Below, piece by piece: positions 32,444-43,361 of a DNA stretch of 64,000 bases. Source of the DNA: Linnemannia schmuckeri (taxonomy: Eukaryota; Mortierellomycota; Mortierellomycetes; Mortierellales; Mortierellaceae); the NCBI GenBank assembly GCA_029449235.1, contig JANATG010000010.1:806001-870000 (forward strand). Direction: 5' to 3'. Made by a program: the position numbers and the translations under genes. The notes below the pieces were generated by a model. The model did no database searches and was not told where the DNA came from. It was given only the letters and a program-made list of their open reading frames with translations. How positions within the stretch are numbered: position 1 is the first letter of the stretch; every line of letters begins with the position of its first letter.

Positions 32444-34766
32444 CTAGACAAGCATCTTAGACATGTAGGGGCCTAAGTGTTCAAAACAAGAAGTAGGGAT
32501 GAGTTAGTATTAAGAAAATAAAAAGTAAACGGAAAAAGTCTAGCGACACGCGAAGTAGGCAAAAAGAGCACATACCATCCAAAGTATAACCCAGCTTAGC
32601 GTAGTAGTTTCGGACACCGACTCCACTGATGACGCTCAGCTTGACACTTCCATGCTCCTCCCTCGCGATCCTCTCGGCCTCCTCCATCAGCAGAGTACCA
32701 TAGCCCTGATGCTGGAATTTGGAGGGGTCTCGGGAGTGAACAGGGACCACAGAACCATAGACGTGCAACTCGCGCACAATCGATGTAGGGCCAGCCTTGG
32801 TCAACTCAGGACGGAAGGCCAGGGGCGAACACTTTCTCAATCTCAACAGTCCAATCAGAATATCCTGCTCAGGATCCTCGTAACTCAAGAAGGTCTCCCA
32901 ACCTCCGTTGGCTGTATAGTCGCGACGGATCAGCTCGACCTGATCGGGCTTGACCTTGTTGTGGATGTCAACAATACCGACCTCACGCGTTCGGACATCT
33001 CTGCACTCTGTTCCCAGATCCTTCATCCTCTGAAGCGCCAACTCACGGAGGTTGCCGTGCTCAACACCGGAGGTGACCAAAGGCATAGGGATATCACGCT
33101 GAACTCTGTAAACACGGGTCCATGGAGGCACAAGAGCCAATATCCTGGCGACCAAGTCTACAAGTGCGTTGGGTGTATAGTTTTTGTACCGTCCTGTCCT
33201 CCAGAGCTCATAGAGTCCTGTTCCACGAATGACCAGTGTGGGGTAGAGCTTTAAACCGTCCGATCGGAAGGCTGGGTTCTCAAAGTACTCCTTGAATTGA
33301 TCCATGTCACGCTCCATGCCGACGTTGGGGAGATCGGGCATCATATGAGCCACCACTTTGAACCCTGCGTCCTTGGCCAGTTGGAAGGACTCTGTAACTG
33401 CCTTGACGGTGTGTCCACGGTTGGTGTCGCGAGCCACATCCTCATACACACTCTGCACTCCAATCTCCAGTCTCGTGCATCCGTACCTGAGCATTTGACT
33501 ATGCGGAGCAAATTAAATATGAGCGCTTCAGTCAATTCTCCGTCCATTGGCATTTACTGTTACCAACATGGACAAGAATAGTGGCGTGGGGGCTACTTAC
33601 CTCAAATGTGGCTTTAGACAGTAATCTGGGCGAGTCTCGATTGTGATGCCGATACACTTTGTAGGACTGACCTCTGACATCCTGACGGCCTCATCGACAT
33701 CGTTACTCGAGTGTCCAGAGAGCGAATCGTGCAAGTTGCTGATGAACCAGTCCCTGTAGTCTTCGGGCAAAGACATGAATGTGCCTCCCATGACAATATA
33801 TTCGACCTTGTCCACGCTGTGACCCAACGACTTTAACTGATCCTGACGACCTCTCGACTGCTCAAAAGGGTTGTAGCGAGCACGAATGGCACGCATACTG
33901 GTAGGCTCGTATCCCGTGTATGACTGTGTCGAGTACTCGAAATCCGAATCAGGTCCACCAGGACAGTACCTAAAGCATTTTCAAAGCAGTAGTGTGAATG
34001 TCCCGTAAGGTTATTGCTCCTGATCTCTTTTGTGTATTGTATTGCGTTCATATGGGTGTAAACACCTACACGCAAATGTTTCCTGTCATGGCAATATGGG
34101 GACATCTGTGAGGCTTGCACATCACAGCAACAACAGCGATCTATTGAAACCACAAGGAATATAAGGTTAGCATCGGTTAATCCTAAGGTTGCGAATTCTC
34201 CTGAACAAAAACTAGACTGCGGCGCATTGAAAGAGACATATAGCCTAAGCATGAGACATACTCCTGAAGCGGTTCTCACGGGCTTGGCCTTAAGGTTGGG
34301 CAAGAGGACTGCTTTGTACTGCTCAGGGATCGCAGCAATGATATCGACCAACTTGGGCTGGTTCTGGGCCTTGTGCTTGCGCGAGTAGCGCTGCTTGAGT
34401 CCGTTGAGGTTGATATCCTTGCCTGCGTCGTGGGCCTGAATGAGCTCGGCGACAATCTCACTGCAGACTTTGATCATGATCTCGGCCTTTTTTGTAACAA
34501 CAAAAGGGAATGAGGAAAGGTGTATTAGTCCCTGCTGTCGTTCATGCCTCTGCTCTTGTTTTGCCTCCTGTCCATGAAGTTTAGTAGTGTTGAGGGTGGT
34601 ACCTGGGAAGGGCCTAGAAAGTGAAGCAATAGAAAAGCATATAGTTTTCAGCAACATGGGGTAAGCGATCTTATCACCACGGCGTGAGAGTGCAGCAATG
34701 AGTCATAAGCAGGCTTGAGGGGCAGGCGTGATCATATAACGCACCTTTCTTTTTAATGGTCGACAT
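32444..34766 (-). CDS. ELP3: Elongator complex protein 3 (tRNA uridine acetyltransferase)
   Basis: Seven minus-strand exons: 34766-34745, 34613-34603 (11 nt), 34486-34262, 34140-34070, 33969-33601, 33498-32576, 32472-32444; 1,650 nt, 549 residues, close to yeast Elp3 (557). Elp3 is the catalytic Elongator subunit that starts cm5/mcm5 modification of wobble uridine U34 in tRNAs. The radical-SAM Fe-S ligands are C99, C109 and C112 (CPHIAMTGNICVYC), followed by GGPDSDFEYSTQSYTGYEP. KPHLSQMLRYGCTRLEIGVQ is nearly invariant. The C-terminal GNAT domain has the acetyl-CoA loop HQGYGTLLMEEAERIA (about 494-510) and ends GYTLDGPYMSKML. Start MSTIKKKG is short but plausible. The gene is divergent from the CCA-adding enzyme. 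Confidence 0.96.
34603..34613 (-). other. ELP3: 11-nt microexon of ELP3
   Basis: GCCCTTCCCAG between a CTAG acceptor and a GTACCA donor on the minus strand. It turns the phase-1 end of exon 1 into phase 0 for exon 3, giving MSTIKKK-GPSQ-AEIMIKVCSE. Skipping it shifts the frame. Confidence 0.7.
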
Positions 34767-35554
34767 GGTGCCAGTAAAGTCCTTTTGTGGTTGGTGTTCT
34801 TTGCAGGATAAGACTCCGAGAGGAAGTGCGATCAGCAATAAGGAGAGACAATTGACGACGACGGAGGAGTAATGCAACGAAGCTGTGAAAAAGTCCGAGG
34901 TAAGCAGAGCAGCCGTTCAAAAAAAAAAAAAAAAAAAATTGACTTCGATTTGGTTGGTGGCTTGTGAGTCAAAAGAACGCAACTTGTTACCACCACTCCC
35001 ACAGCATACTTCTTTTAGAGGTGGCGAAGCGTGAGCGCTTCCTATTTTTTTTTTTTTTTTTCAGCCTACCAAACTCCAACAGGACCAACAGGACAGGCGC
35101 CAGACTGACTCACGACGACTCCTCGCGACTACGCCAGGAGGGACACACACGCAACACATCACACACACACACACCGTAATCCCTTGAAAAGGAAACGGAT
35201 GTACAACCTTATAAACTGACCTGCTTCCCGCTCCATCGTCTCTTCATCTTTCAACGCACTTTCCCTTCAACACGCCTTTTGCTCCGTTTCCGTTGGACAT
35301 TATTTCGTCCATCAATTTTCACGCTCCTTTTTCAAGCGCGCGCCTCCACACCACACAACCGTCACCCGAATTACGACTATATCAGTACTGGGTATTAGAA
35401 TCTCTACCCACTGCAGTAAATCCGCTGTCTTCTCACGAACGCCCATACACCAACTCGCCACCACTCCTGTCATCCAAGCCAGTCGATCTGGATACCTCAA
35501 ACGAACCTTACGGCAACAAGTTCAGGAAATTTACCTACGCCAGACACTAAAAGA
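34767..35554. promoter_or_regulatory. Divergent promoter region, ELP3 / CCA1
   Basis: About 790 bases between start codons, with runs of 20 A (34919-34938) and 17 T (35045-35061) and a CA-rich patch (35145-35175). From 35220 the sequence reads as a pyrimidine-rich leader for the plus-strand gene. A short open frame (35293-35550) lacks a good start and similarity. Confidence 0.5.
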
Positions 35555-37738
35555 ATGTCAGTCTCAAATATACCACGAACACTGGAGATCCGGTTGACAG
35601 AGCAGGAAACCAATATATGTGAAGTTTTGGATGCCGTCTCAAAACGATATGAGGAAAAGGAAGGCAAGAAAGTTCAACTTCGAATTGCCGGAGGCTGGGT
35701 CCGCGACAAGGTATGGGCGGACGCTGGTAAGCGTTCCTTTCGACTGGGACAAACTCTTTCTCGCACATACGCCTTTGACTCACTGTGTGTAATTATTTAC
35801 TTTTGTATAGTTGCTCGGACTGACATGCCACGATCTGGACATTGGAATCGACACAATGATGGGATACGACTTTGCACTCCTGGTCAACGAATACATGGAA
35901 TCAATCGGCCAAGAGAAACGGTCTATCGCCAAAATTGCCACCAACCCAGAAAAGTCAAAGCACTTAGAGACTGCCACCATGGTCGTCCTGGGAATGCCCC
36001 TAGACTTTGTCAACCTTCGGTCTGAAGTCTACGACGACGCCAGCCGAATTCCCAGTGAAATTGTAACGTATCGACATTGAAATTAGATGCAGGACGTTAC
36101 ATGTGAGCTGGAGAGCATTGATCCAGAGGCTAACAGGAACAAGATTACTTGATACTAGACATTCGGAACGCCTTCAGAAGACGCCTACCGTCGCGACTTC
36201 ACCATTAACGCATTATTTTACAACATTCACACCCGGACTGTTGAAGACTTTACTGAGCGAGGATTGGACGACTTGAAGCACGGCCTTGTCAGGACACCTC
36301 TGGAACCATTCGAGACTTTCTGGCAGGACCCTCTGAGAGTCATGCGCTGCATTCGCTTTGCTGCCAGGTTTAATTTCAAAATTGTAGACGAAGCAAAGAT
36401 CGCCATCCTCGATCCCCGGATCAAGCAGGCTCTCAAAACCAAGATATCCAAAGAGCGAATTGGCGCAGAACTGGACAAGATGATCGATGATGGTGCTGGC
36501 CGCAGCACAGCAATCCAGTTACTTCATGACCTCAGTCTGTACGACGTCGTCTTTGCGCCCCCAGAAGTCGATGGCACTGCCAAGGGAACCACAAGTGTAC
36601 AGGGAGACGCCAAGGATGTGGAGGATGCATTCAAGCTGGTGTGGATCATGGAATGGCTTCTAAAGATCAACCTCAGCACTGTTGACAGTGCCGATCTTGA
36701 GGGAAGGATCTTTCAAGCAGAGGTCGATCTGGGGCAGGAATTACTTTTGTCCCAGACACGCAGATCTTCCCTCACGACACACCTCTACCCTGTGGTCACC
36801 TCGACACCCTCGCCTCATATAGCGCAGATCATCTCAAAGGAGGAGCCCTTTCCTGAGAAGCTTGGTACCCGAAATCTGATCCTGTCCGGCATGCTGTACC
36901 CTTACCGCGATATGACAGCGGTTGTCAATAAGAAGCACATGTCTGCGGGCTCATGGATCCTTCGGTACGGTCTCAAAGGCAAGAACTTGGATATTGATAT
37001 TGTAACAAAGTTGATGGAGAGTATTGAGTCTGTGCAGCGTGTTGTCAGGGCTGTGACTCAAGACCCTGTCACGAATGAGGAAGGTGTCCAAAGGGAGCGA
37101 GCAGAGATGGGTACTGTAATCAGGGACATTGGGTTTGTTCAGGTAATTGGCAAGAAATGGCCCTGTGCCTTCTTACTGGCCCTCGGAGTCGACCTCATCC
37201 CCAAGTTCGAGACATTAAGAGTCGGCACACTAGGTAAGTATCATGCCCTGCGGAGATTTGGAACCGACGCGCTATATTTTTTATTCCTATTGTGTGCCCT
37301 TGTCCATGGTCCCTGATCGTTTCGTTATTTACTTTTGCTTGTTTAGATGACGAGATGAGGGCCATGATTTCTGCCTACAATGGGTTCCTTTCAAAGGCTG
37401 CTGCATACCAGATTGACCATTGTTTTGCATGGAAGTACCTTGTCGATGTAAGTCCACGATAAACCATGCAGCAGCAGAGCCGTGTCTTGAACGTTAGAGT
37501 CGTTTGCTGATAACCCTATATCACACTGCTCACTCTTTTTTATATAACTTGCCTTCGCTTCACCTGCACCACCGCGTTTTTTTAGGGCAAGGAGCTAACC
37601 AAGATGCTGAACATCAGGCCAGGACCTAGGGTGACAGACTATCTCCGTGTAGTCATGAACTGGCAGTTGAGGCATCCTCGGTCGTCGAAAGAGGAGTGTC
37701 AAACATGGATTCTAGACCATCCCGATCTTTTCACTTGA
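35555..37738 (+). CDS. CCA1: CCA-adding enzyme (tRNA nucleotidyltransferase)
   Basis: Exons 35555-35710, 35811-36062, 36159-37233, 37347-37447, 37586-37738; 1,737 nt, 578 residues. The enzyme adds or repairs the 3' CCA end of tRNAs. The class II signature is clear: GGWVRDK (46-52) followed by DLD with catalytic D60 and D62, the RRDFTINALFYN strand (147-158), and DPLRVMRCIRFAARF in the neck helix that selects the incoming nucleotide. The C-terminal half is helical, as in yeast Cca1. One gene usually serves nucleus, cytosol and mitochondria in fungi; no obvious presequence precedes this ATG, so a mitochondrial form might start elsewhere. Confidence 0.94.
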
Positions 37739-38795
37739 AGCTTCATTCACCTCTATCGTCCTCTTTTTTTTTTTTTTTTTTTTGCATTGGCTTCTTTTTT
37801 TGTCTGCAAACAAATAAACAAACAGATGATATACAATATTTTGAGTTTTACTTTCTAGGACAACAATGCACAAAGAGCCGTTGTTTTTGGTAAGCTTGAA
37901 ATGTGGAGACACATGGTCCTCCAGACACACAATAGACATGTTATTACTCGCCCCTTCAACTGCTCAGTGTAAAATTTCCTTCATACTCCGAACAGTGCCT
38001 CTCTTGTTACAGGTGCCATATAGTCTTCCTCCCTTTCTGTCGCGAGGGTGAGAGTAAGGGGGAGGGAACATGAGAAGGAATCGAAAATGGACAAAAGTAC
38101 GAGCGATAAAATTGACAAAGGTGAAAACATCTCCTCTCCTCTATCCTCTTCGCGCCTTCCTCTCTCCGCTCCTTCAATTGTTCGGGTTACTTGATCTGCC
38201 GTTGACAACAATAGACACTGTTTTGTAACAACCCAGTGATAACAAAAGAAAGCAGCGACATGACAACACAATCAAACAGGCAGACAGGCAGGCTGGCTAC
38301 CAGGGTCGCTCTGATCATACATAATAGACTCCTTTATCTACCCCTTCTAAACAACACACAGTTCATGTTCCTCTCTTCCTCCATAAAAGACACAACAGCC
38401 TTCCTTCCTTGCCTTAAAACAGCGGTAACATTGATCTACAGAAAAGGCAAGCAATCATAAAATTAGTAGCCCACCCATTTCTAAAAGGCTTTCTCTCTGC
38501 AGCTCCTTCACTTTACCTTTTCTTCGTCTGGTTTCAGTATATTCTTCACCTTTGCATTTCACTCTTTTTTCTTACTACTCGTCCATCTAACACACACCGC
38601 CGCACCTTCTATTCTTTCATAAAAAAACCCCATATCCTGCCGCCAAACAACAAACAACAATAACAATTGAGAACTTTTCTTCTTTTTCTTCTTTTTCTTC
38701 TTTAACATTCCCCCCCCCCCCCCCCCCCCTATTTTTAAACCCTCGCCCCTCCTCACCACGCATCTCAACCATCTCAACTCAACCTCCGAAAAACA
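37739..38795. other. Intergenic region, CCA1 to PX-PB1 gene
   Basis: About 1.06 kb. A T20 run (37764-37783) lies just after the CCA1 stop. From about 38460 the sequence is a C/T-rich leader with repeated CTTCTTTTT units (38676-38703) and a run of 20 C (38710-38729). No gene supported. Confidence 0.55.
38710..38729. repeat. C20 homopolymer in a 5' leader
   Basis: Twenty consecutive C, the only long G/C homopolymer in the window, about 65 bases before the PX-PB1 start codon. Confidence 0.9.
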
Positions 38796-41418
38796 ATGGA
38801 AATGCTCAAATTCACCATCGCCTTATCAGAAGTCTCACTTCCTTTTAAAAGAAGCAACAACACCACCTTCTCCCGAAAGGAACGCACACCCTTCGGAAAC
38901 GTCGACCCCAAAGGCGCTTTCCGCTTCACTCTTCAACTCAACAGCTTCATTAACACCACTTTCAGGACCATCAATCTAGACTCCAATAGCAACAACTCCA
39001 CCAGCCGCATTACCAAAAACAACAACGGTAACACTAACAGCACCAGCAAAAATAACAACACAGCAGAGTTCTCGACGATGGCCTCATCTTACTCCAGCGC
39101 CAAGCTGGCCCCACCAATCTCTGGTGCCGCAGTCGACGCTTTTGAAATTGGACCCGACCATCAACTCTGGTACAACATCCAGGTCCACCCATGCCCTATG
39201 ACTATTCCAGGAAGCAATCTCCCGTCTGTGCTTCGCAAGTCTTATAGCATATGTCGCCGACATGGGGATGTTGCTGACTTTGTTGAGCGTCTAGAAGAAG
39301 AGTTCCCGTGGTTGAAAGCTTACCAAGATGAGTCCCAGGTAAATACGAGTGCCTTTTTTTTGCTTGTTGTATGAATGAACGACTCGTAAAAGTAAAGGCA
39401 AGGCTTGTATACGGTTGTTAACTTGACGAATTGACTTTGTCTTGTGTGTGTTCCAACAGAACAATACACTTTATTCCTTTAGAGAGAAGGGGCCCACGTG
39501 GTCCTCAAACAAATCTCGCGACGGCACCACTCTGTTTGACGCCAGCCGCTCCCTGCGCCAGCAAGAGCTTAACCGGTACTTTCAAACTCTTTTCACTCTG
39601 GAATCCATCGTTATCCAGTGTCGCCTCGTCTCCGAATTCTTTGGTATCTGGAAGACAGACTTCCAGTTCCATCTCAGCCAGGAGAATCAAGTCTCTCTAG
39701 CCCTTCACTCCATTGCCCCTGTGGCGCCAGTCTCCTCAAAAAATTCCGCCTTGGACAATGGCTCGTCCTATTGTGTGGATCCAAGAGCAAGAAGCTACTC
39801 TTCTCTCTTGACTCCTTCATGGTCGCCAGACAATATGTCATCTTCATCAAGCGCTCACTTTTCGCCACCTACCTCTCCAACCATGCCCTCCTCCCCAGAA
39901 AACAAACGAGGATGTTTCTTCTGGGATACCCCTTTGAATCTGTTGGATTTATCTGCCATCAATCGTCGCAACATCGTTTCCCCACCCAGGTCTTCTTTTG
40001 ACAGCAGCTGCGACTCTGAGGACAGCGATGATGCCAGCAGTTACTATTCAGATGCAAGCGATGGTGAGAGTGACACTTACAGCATGATTATGAGCAAGTT
40101 TCCTAAGCCCCCATACACCCTTCAAACGTCGACCTCCTTGCAGAATTCGAGGAAATTCCTTCAACGATGTCCGAGTCCCTCGCCTTCTTATTTCGCCTCT
40201 TCCTCTTCCTCTTCCTCTTCCTCGCTCCCTTTGCCCCTGCTTCGGACGCCTCCACCGTCGCCTCCTGTAATCCCCATTCATCCACAGCACAGGCCTCTCA
40301 AGTCTTTTGGAGAGGGCACTCTTCAATGCGAACTTTCTTCGCCCTTGGATTCTATCCCTCCAAGAACAGCCTCGCTCGTGATGAACACCCTAGGCAGTGG
40401 TATGGGCCCTAGCATTTCACCTCGTAGACCGAGCTCAGTGAATCCTGAAGTTCCATCTCATAAAGCACATCAAGCTCACACAAGGACGCCCTCCAATCCT
40501 ATCAACAACACTCACAACAGCAATAGTAATAACAACAACAACTACATTCACAATAACAACAACAACAGCAGTAGCAGCAGCAGCAGCAACTCGACGGTGT
40601 CTATCTCAATCCCTCCCAAATCAGCGACGCGTTTGATCGCAAAGGCTCAGGCCTATGTCTCCTCGTCTCCGTTCTCGACCAGCCCTCCCCTGACAGTACC
40701 CGCCCGCTCCATCTCGAAGCCGGTGCAGGGCATTGCCGTCCAACCGAAGGAAAAGAAGACTAAAGAGACGACTCCCTTGTCTCTTCACCCTCGTGTAGGC
40801 TCCAAGGCAGCTACGATTACCACAGCTCCCCTGAACCCTAAACCAGCCAAAACAAGCACGGCGCCTCTGAGTCCCAAGGCTCGAGAGCCCATCAAGCGAA
40901 TACTGACCAGCCAGAAGCCACCGTCGATTATTACAGACAGTATTTCCGGGATATCGAACTTTACAATCAACCTAAACCCGTCAGCCAGTCTCGTGTCACC
41001 CGCGTCCCCGAACCCACAGAGCATCTCAGAGTCCCGAGCCCCCCAGAGCATCATCGCCACACTGAACCAGGCCCATGCCCAAAAGCAGCTTTCCAGTAAA
41101 GTTATTCTTGCGCAACAAAAGCGACAACAGCAGCAGCAGGACAGATTCGCGGCGACGATTAAAGTGGTGGTCAATGCGCACATGATTATTGCCCTCAAAA
41201 TCCTCGAGGAGGAGACTGGGTTTATGTTGAGTGTTCCCGATCTCCGGCTGCGGGTGCTGAACAAGTTCCGAAGGATGAGTATGGCTATCCCTGACGAGTT
41301 TGATCTTGTCTGGGTTGGAGGCGATGGTTCCCAAGTGGTACTGAAGAACGATGAGGAGATCCAGAAGGCGTTGAAGGTCTCTATTAACAACAAGCTCACC
41401 CTTCGATGCATCTTTTAA
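38796..41418 (+). CDS. PX-PB1 domain protein without SH3 domains
   Basis: Exons 38796-39338 and 39460-41418; 833 residues. Residues about 115-245 form a PX (phosphoinositide-binding) domain: strands around QLWYNIQVH, the SYSICRRHGDVADFVERLEE helix (usual RRYSDF region), and RQQELNRYFQTLFTLESIV in the last helices. The centre (about 260-740) is disordered with Ser, Asn and Pro runs. Residues about 747-833 are a PB1 domain (IKVVVNAHMIIALKI ... EFDLVWVGGDGSQVVLKN) with the acidic OPCA-like face. PX plus C-terminal PB1 is the pairing in the polarity scaffold Bem1/Scd2 and in p40phox, but both also carry SH3 domains and none is visible. A polarity or NADPH-oxidase scaffold role is inference. Start 38796 has good context (AACAATGG). 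Confidence 0.82.
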
Positions 41419-41638
41419 CTTTCAATTACCTTTTGCATGTGTAAGGCTACAAATAATGACGACCACCACCAACATCATTATAGTGTAAATATATCTTCAA
41501 TGCACGTTTTTTTTTCTTCTTTGCTTCTTTGTCCTCTTTTCTCTTCTCTTCTCCTCTCTTCACACTATCCACTTCACTGCACAACCACACCGAAATACTC
41601 ATCTGAGCTACCCCAAGCACACTCAACAAACGACAGAC

Positions 41639-43012
41639 ATGGACCTCACGCACATCCACCGACAGCCCTCGCGGCTCTATATCCTCATCCTCAATTTTAT
41701 CACTCTGGTACTTTTTACCTCTCATATTTCTTCCTAAGAAATAAAAAGCATGTCCTACGTGAGACACACACACAGTCTTCTCACGTATGCATCCTTGTTT
41801 ACCTCATGCACTAATTTCCTTCATTTTCCCTTCACAACCTTGTCAAAAGCTGGCGAGCTTGATGTTGTTTGCAGCAGGTGTCCGAGAACTGGCTAGCGGA
41901 CAGACAGAGTTCCTCCTTCACTCTGAGGTCATCTCGTGGGGACTCATCATCCTGAGTCTTGTTGTCTTCTTGGTCTCTGTCCTTGGCGGCATTTCTGCAC
42001 TGTCCCTTTCCAAGCGTATTGCCTACACCGTAAGTTTTCGTTCATCTTTTTCTGTTTATTGTTCTTTGGCAGGTTGGATGACAACGAGAATGCGAAGCCA
42101 AAATGACAGAGTAGGCTGCTTGATGAATGGTGATCTCACTGTGTGCAGCACATGGGTTGGCGATCTCATCAAAATGCATCCGACGAGATGGATGAGAGTT
42201 CAAAGTGTGTATAAATTGGTGCTGAGCATATCATCATTTTTTCAACCTGCCTATGTAGTATGGAACCATGCTGTCAATCCTGATACTCCTCCAGCTCATC
42301 TTCCTGATCTACGCCATGATTCGACACGACCGTGTAAGTTTCACATAGTATATTGCCCCTCTCTAGCTCCTACTGTATCGCGTCATCTGTATGGGCCAAT
42401 ATCCTCCTCAATCCATAACCAGTACTGCTTTTCTGGTTACTCGTAAATATAGGTCGATACGATGTTGGATAACGCGTGGCAAAACGCGTATGAAACGAAC
42501 GAACGTGGTTTGCAGGATCTGGAGACGCGTCTGCATTGCTGTGGCTACGAAAACGTCAAGGACCGTGCTGTCCCCAAGACTTCCAAAAATGCGTGCATCA
42601 ACTCGCCTGCTTTCGGGTACAGAGTTTCTTGCAAGCAACAGCTCCAAGACGCCTACTATGATCATGAACGCTTGACCATTGCTGCCATCACCGGTGTTGA
42701 GGCTCTTCAGGTAGCGCGTCAATTTAGGTTTTCGGACTTAATCGCTTTGCTTCGCCCGTCGAAAGTATTTTCTTGTTTTCTGACCAATCATTTCTTATTC
42801 CATAATGTACGTAGCTACTGGCTCTGCTGGCGACTATTGCGTTGATGAAGAAACTCCCGAGTGATGACACGGTCGAAGACCGCTACTCGACCGAGCACTC
42901 CCAGAGACTGCTCCGCGGTCTGCGCAGCGAGGACGAGGGCCGTGCAGGATACGGCGACCAGCCTGCGTCTGCAGAGAACCGAGGCGGCTACGGATCGACT
43001 CTCAACCAGTAG
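41639..43012 (+). CDS. Tetraspanin-like four-helix membrane protein
   Basis: Exons 41639-41707, 41850-42029, 42259-42333, 42453-42710, 42815-43012; 780 nt, 259 residues. Four hydrophobic helices: about 15-38 (LYILILNFITL-LASLMLF), 52-75 (WGLIILSLVVFLVSVLGG), 84-105 (YGTMLSILILLQLIFLIYAM) and 190-207 (LLALLATIALM). The large loop between helices 3 and 4 carries CCG (LHCCGYENVKDR) plus further Cys, the tetraspanin hallmark. A charged C-tail follows. Tetraspanins organise membrane microdomains; fungal ones (Pls1, Tsp2, Tsp3) act in hyphal differentiation. Which subgroup this is cannot be told. Confidence 0.82.
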
Positions 43013-43361
43013 GAAGAAAGAAGCCAAGATTTTTTTTCTTTACTTCTCTTCCAACCCCCTTCTTGGGATTCTTTTTCCCTTACTCTTTTTTTTGTTTGTG
43101 AAATGTCTTTGGCTGGTCTTGTAGTCATTGCTCTGTCCCTCATCGTCCCTTGACACCTTCTCACCAGCCGCCTTTGGCTCTATTCTTCTGCTTGTTCCAT
43201 TGCGTCTGCTCTGTGCCAATCCTACGCCTACCATTTGCACCCTTTATCTCACTCTCCAACTACTTGTTAACACAATCAAAAATTTAAAAAAAAAAGGGGA
43301 CGTTTTCCACAAACAATACAACGGTATCAAAATTTACTTTATATGATATGTACAATATCTC
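43013..43361. other. Convergent intergenic region, tetraspanin / PIN-like carrier
   Basis: About 350 bases of T/C-rich 3' UTR sequence with an A-run near 43287. No gene seen. Confidence 0.55.

Noticed and set aside
35293..35550. Open frame directly upstream of CCA1
   Set aside because: It starts at TTG, stops before the CCA1 ATG and is in leader-like sequence; it might only matter as an alternative 5' exon.
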